A model generated the notes under the pieces. It saw only the letters and a program-made list of their open reading frames with translations. It ran no database searches and was not told the origin of the DNA. 64,000 nt of DNA from Bin5 sp965261695 (GTDB lineage Bacteria > Chloroflexota > Anaerolineae > Caldilineales > Caldilineaceae). The translations under genes were made by a program, and so were the position numbers. Positions 62,884 to 64,000 of this stretch are shown here, in pieces (within the stretch, counting starts at the first letter, position 1; each line of letters begins with the position of its first letter). The stretch is from NCBI GenBank assembly GCA_965261695.1, contig OZ253474.1, forward strand, positions 2,232,001-2,296,000, read 5' to 3'.

Positions 62884-62917
62884 CCTTTTCTCCCTGATCG
62901 TTGTTACCGTTTTACTG

Positions 62918-63261
62918 TATTCCCTGGAAGTTGCGACTGTATATGAAGCCGGTATCGCCGGCTTCACTGACCGCGCTGCCGCCGGCGGCGATGGCCTGGT
63001 CGACCCTGCAAGTCCACTTGCTCGCGACTGTCGTGGGACAGCGCCGCGACCGCCTCGACGCTCTGCCCGCAGTCAGCGATGCGCTTGCCAGGCAGGCCGT
63101 CCTCGAAGAACGCCTCCCTCACCAGCATGACGGACGTATTCTCACCGATGTTCATGCAGCCGGCCAGTTCACTCGTGAACTCGGGATAGAACGCAAATAC
63201 GATCCTGGAGAAAAAATCGATCGGTACAGGGCGCGAACCGGCAGATTGAAGAAAGCATGTT
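62918..63261 (-). pseudogene. Frameshifted VOC-family gene
   Basis: From ATG at about 63261 the minus strand reads MLTVQHAFFNLPVRALYRSI, then loses frame. The expected continuation is in another frame: GCMNIGENTSVMLVREAFFE, DGLPGKRIADCGQSVEAVAA, LSHDSREQVD. A further shift is needed for IAAGGSAVSEAGDTGFIYSR. These pieces match the intact neighbour at 63344-63778 (NLPVSDLSKSVKFF, CMIIGENMFAMLLVEESFER, IPGKAIADSSQ). At least two frameshifts make it a decayed tandem paralogue. Confidence 0.8.
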
Positions 63262-63343
63262 GAACCGTCAGCATCGTTCCTTCCTTGCTTTCGGTCGTGT
63301 GTTGCCGCACTCCGGCGTTGCCTTCATTATCACTGCGCTCCGT

Positions 63344-63778
63344 CTACCCGCGCTCACCGTTCATCTCCTCTTCCACGCGGCTTGCATCGACGGAAAAAAC
63401 CTCCCACACGTGCCCGTCGAGGTCCTGGAAGGCGCGGCCGTACATCCAACCGGCATCGGTCACGTCTCTGCATTCACTGCCGCCCGCGGCCACCGCCTTT
63501 GCCAGCGTCCTGTCCACCTCAGCGCGGCAATCCACCGACAACGCGACGACAACCTCGGCGCATTGCGAGCTGTCGGCGATCGCCTTGCCCGGGATGAATC
63601 TCTCGAAAGACTCCTCGACCAGCAGCATGGCGAACATATTCTCGCCGATAATCATGCAGGCGGCATGACCGCCGGTGAACTGATCATCGAAGGCAAATCC
63701 AATGCCGGTGAAAAATTTTACCGATTTGCTGAGGTCGCTGACCGGCAGATTCACGAAAATACGTTTGGCCGTTTGCAT
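63344..63778 (-). CDS. VOC-family (glyoxalase-fold) protein
   Basis: 144 residues. TAKRIFVNLPVSDLSKSVKF opens the first module, with CMIIGENMFAMLLVEESFER. The second ends GWMYGRAFQDLDGHVWEVFS, where the DxDGHxWE motif has the usual C-terminal metal ligand Glu. It belongs to the group often annotated as glyoxalase/extradiol-type resistance proteins. It is a full-length relative of the decayed gene downstream. The substrate is unknown. Confidence 0.9.
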   Translation of the reverse strand: MQTAKRIFVNLPVSDLSKSVKFFTGIGFAFDDQFTGGHAACMIIGENMFAMLLVEESFERFIPGKAIADSSQCAEVVVALSVDCRAEVDRTLAKAVAAGGSECRDVTDAGWMYGRAFQDLDGHVWEVFSVDASRVEEEMNGERG

Positions 63779-64000
63779 CGCGGCTCTTTTCCCTTTTCTT
63801 GTGTGAACTAGATGGCCGAACTCAGGCTATCCATAATACACCACCCTTACGGCGCGCGCGAAAGATTCGGAGGGCGTTGCTGATAACGATATGTGCTTTG
63901 CTGGCTGACGGGCATGGGGATCGCCCCAAAGCGGAATTCTCACCTCCGCCCGCCGAACTTGACAGGCGGGCGGGACATTTATATCGTAAAGAGGTCGCGG
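63779..64000. other. Right edge, no feature seen
   Basis: About 220 bases upstream of the VOC gene. It probably carries that gene's promoter. No frame or repeat was recognised. Confidence 0.4.

Noticed and set aside
1..64000. tRNA or rRNA genes
   Set aside because: No cloverleaf with consensus T-arm or rRNA-like block was noticed on either strand, although a covariance search could not be run.

Overview
The window looks like a high-GC chromosomal segment from an uncultured Chloroflexota bacterium, most like Caldilineaceae. This is an inference. It rests on Tat-type solute-binding lipoproteins with an AACVAP lipobox, several phytanoyl-CoA-dioxygenase-like (PhyH) genes, Pro/Thr-linker SH3 proteins, and intergenic low-complexity tracts built from 'gaccactg/gcaactg' units. 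No rRNA or tRNA genes were recognised.

Region 1 (1-10.9 kb, +): three consecutive PhyH oxygenases and two translationally coupled ABC exporter half-transporters. They are followed by an isoaspartyl-methyltransferase-like gene split by an IS3-family element, a MITE-like element, and a truncated copy of an ABC exporter gene. Region 2 (11-24.3 kb, -): a catabolic and uptake gene set. It holds a ketopantoate-reductase-like protein, an amidohydrolase, a zinc alcohol dehydrogenase, two tandem GHL10-like proteins, a sugar ABC importer (binding protein plus two permeases), a BNR sialidase-like protein, an enolase-superfamily dehydratase, a truncated Gfo/Idh oxidoreductase and a D-threonine-aldolase-like enzyme. 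Region 3 (24.4-29.5 kb): a mobile-element zone. It has a frameshifted IS701-like element and the full ABC exporter gene, which is split by an ISAzo13-like element with a TAA target duplication. A truncated PqqD-like (RiPP recognition element) gene follows. Partial copies of the exporter gene flank region 2 as direct repeats. Exporter, PqqD-like protein, methyltransferase and PhyH oxygenases together suggest a broken RiPP (modified peptide) locus.

Region 4 (29.7-43.4 kb, +): a coupled PhyH pair whose second member has lost a metal ligand, followed by a second glycan locus. That locus has a solute-binding lipoprotein, an NHL/TPR/Yip1-like protein, a DUF5696-type protein, two permeases, a GH127-like glycosidase, a sugar isomerase-like TIM barrel and a VOC protein. 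Region 5 (43.5-60.4 kb): a defence and mobile island. It contains a Doc toxin-antitoxin pair between dispersed repeats and a type I-G (formerly I-U) CRISPR-Cas operon. The operon carries csb1, csb2, cas3, a Cas3-extension-type gene, a collapsed cas4-cas1 fusion and cas2. A 21-repeat array follows and is abutted by an IS701-like remnant. Next come a scrap of a type ISP restriction enzyme, terminase-like remnants and a large single-gene PLD-nuclease/P-loop-ATPase protein that is a good candidate for an undescribed defence factor. Region 6 (60.5-64 kb): a DUF899 protein, a truncated amino-acid-type binding protein joined to a low-complexity tract, and three VOC-family loci, one of them decayed.

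Main insights: the CRISPR effector genes look intact, but Cas1 has been deleted from the adaptation module. The exporter and methyltransferase genes can both be rebuilt in frame by removing the inserted elements. The PLD-ATPase is an unassigned candidate defence protein.
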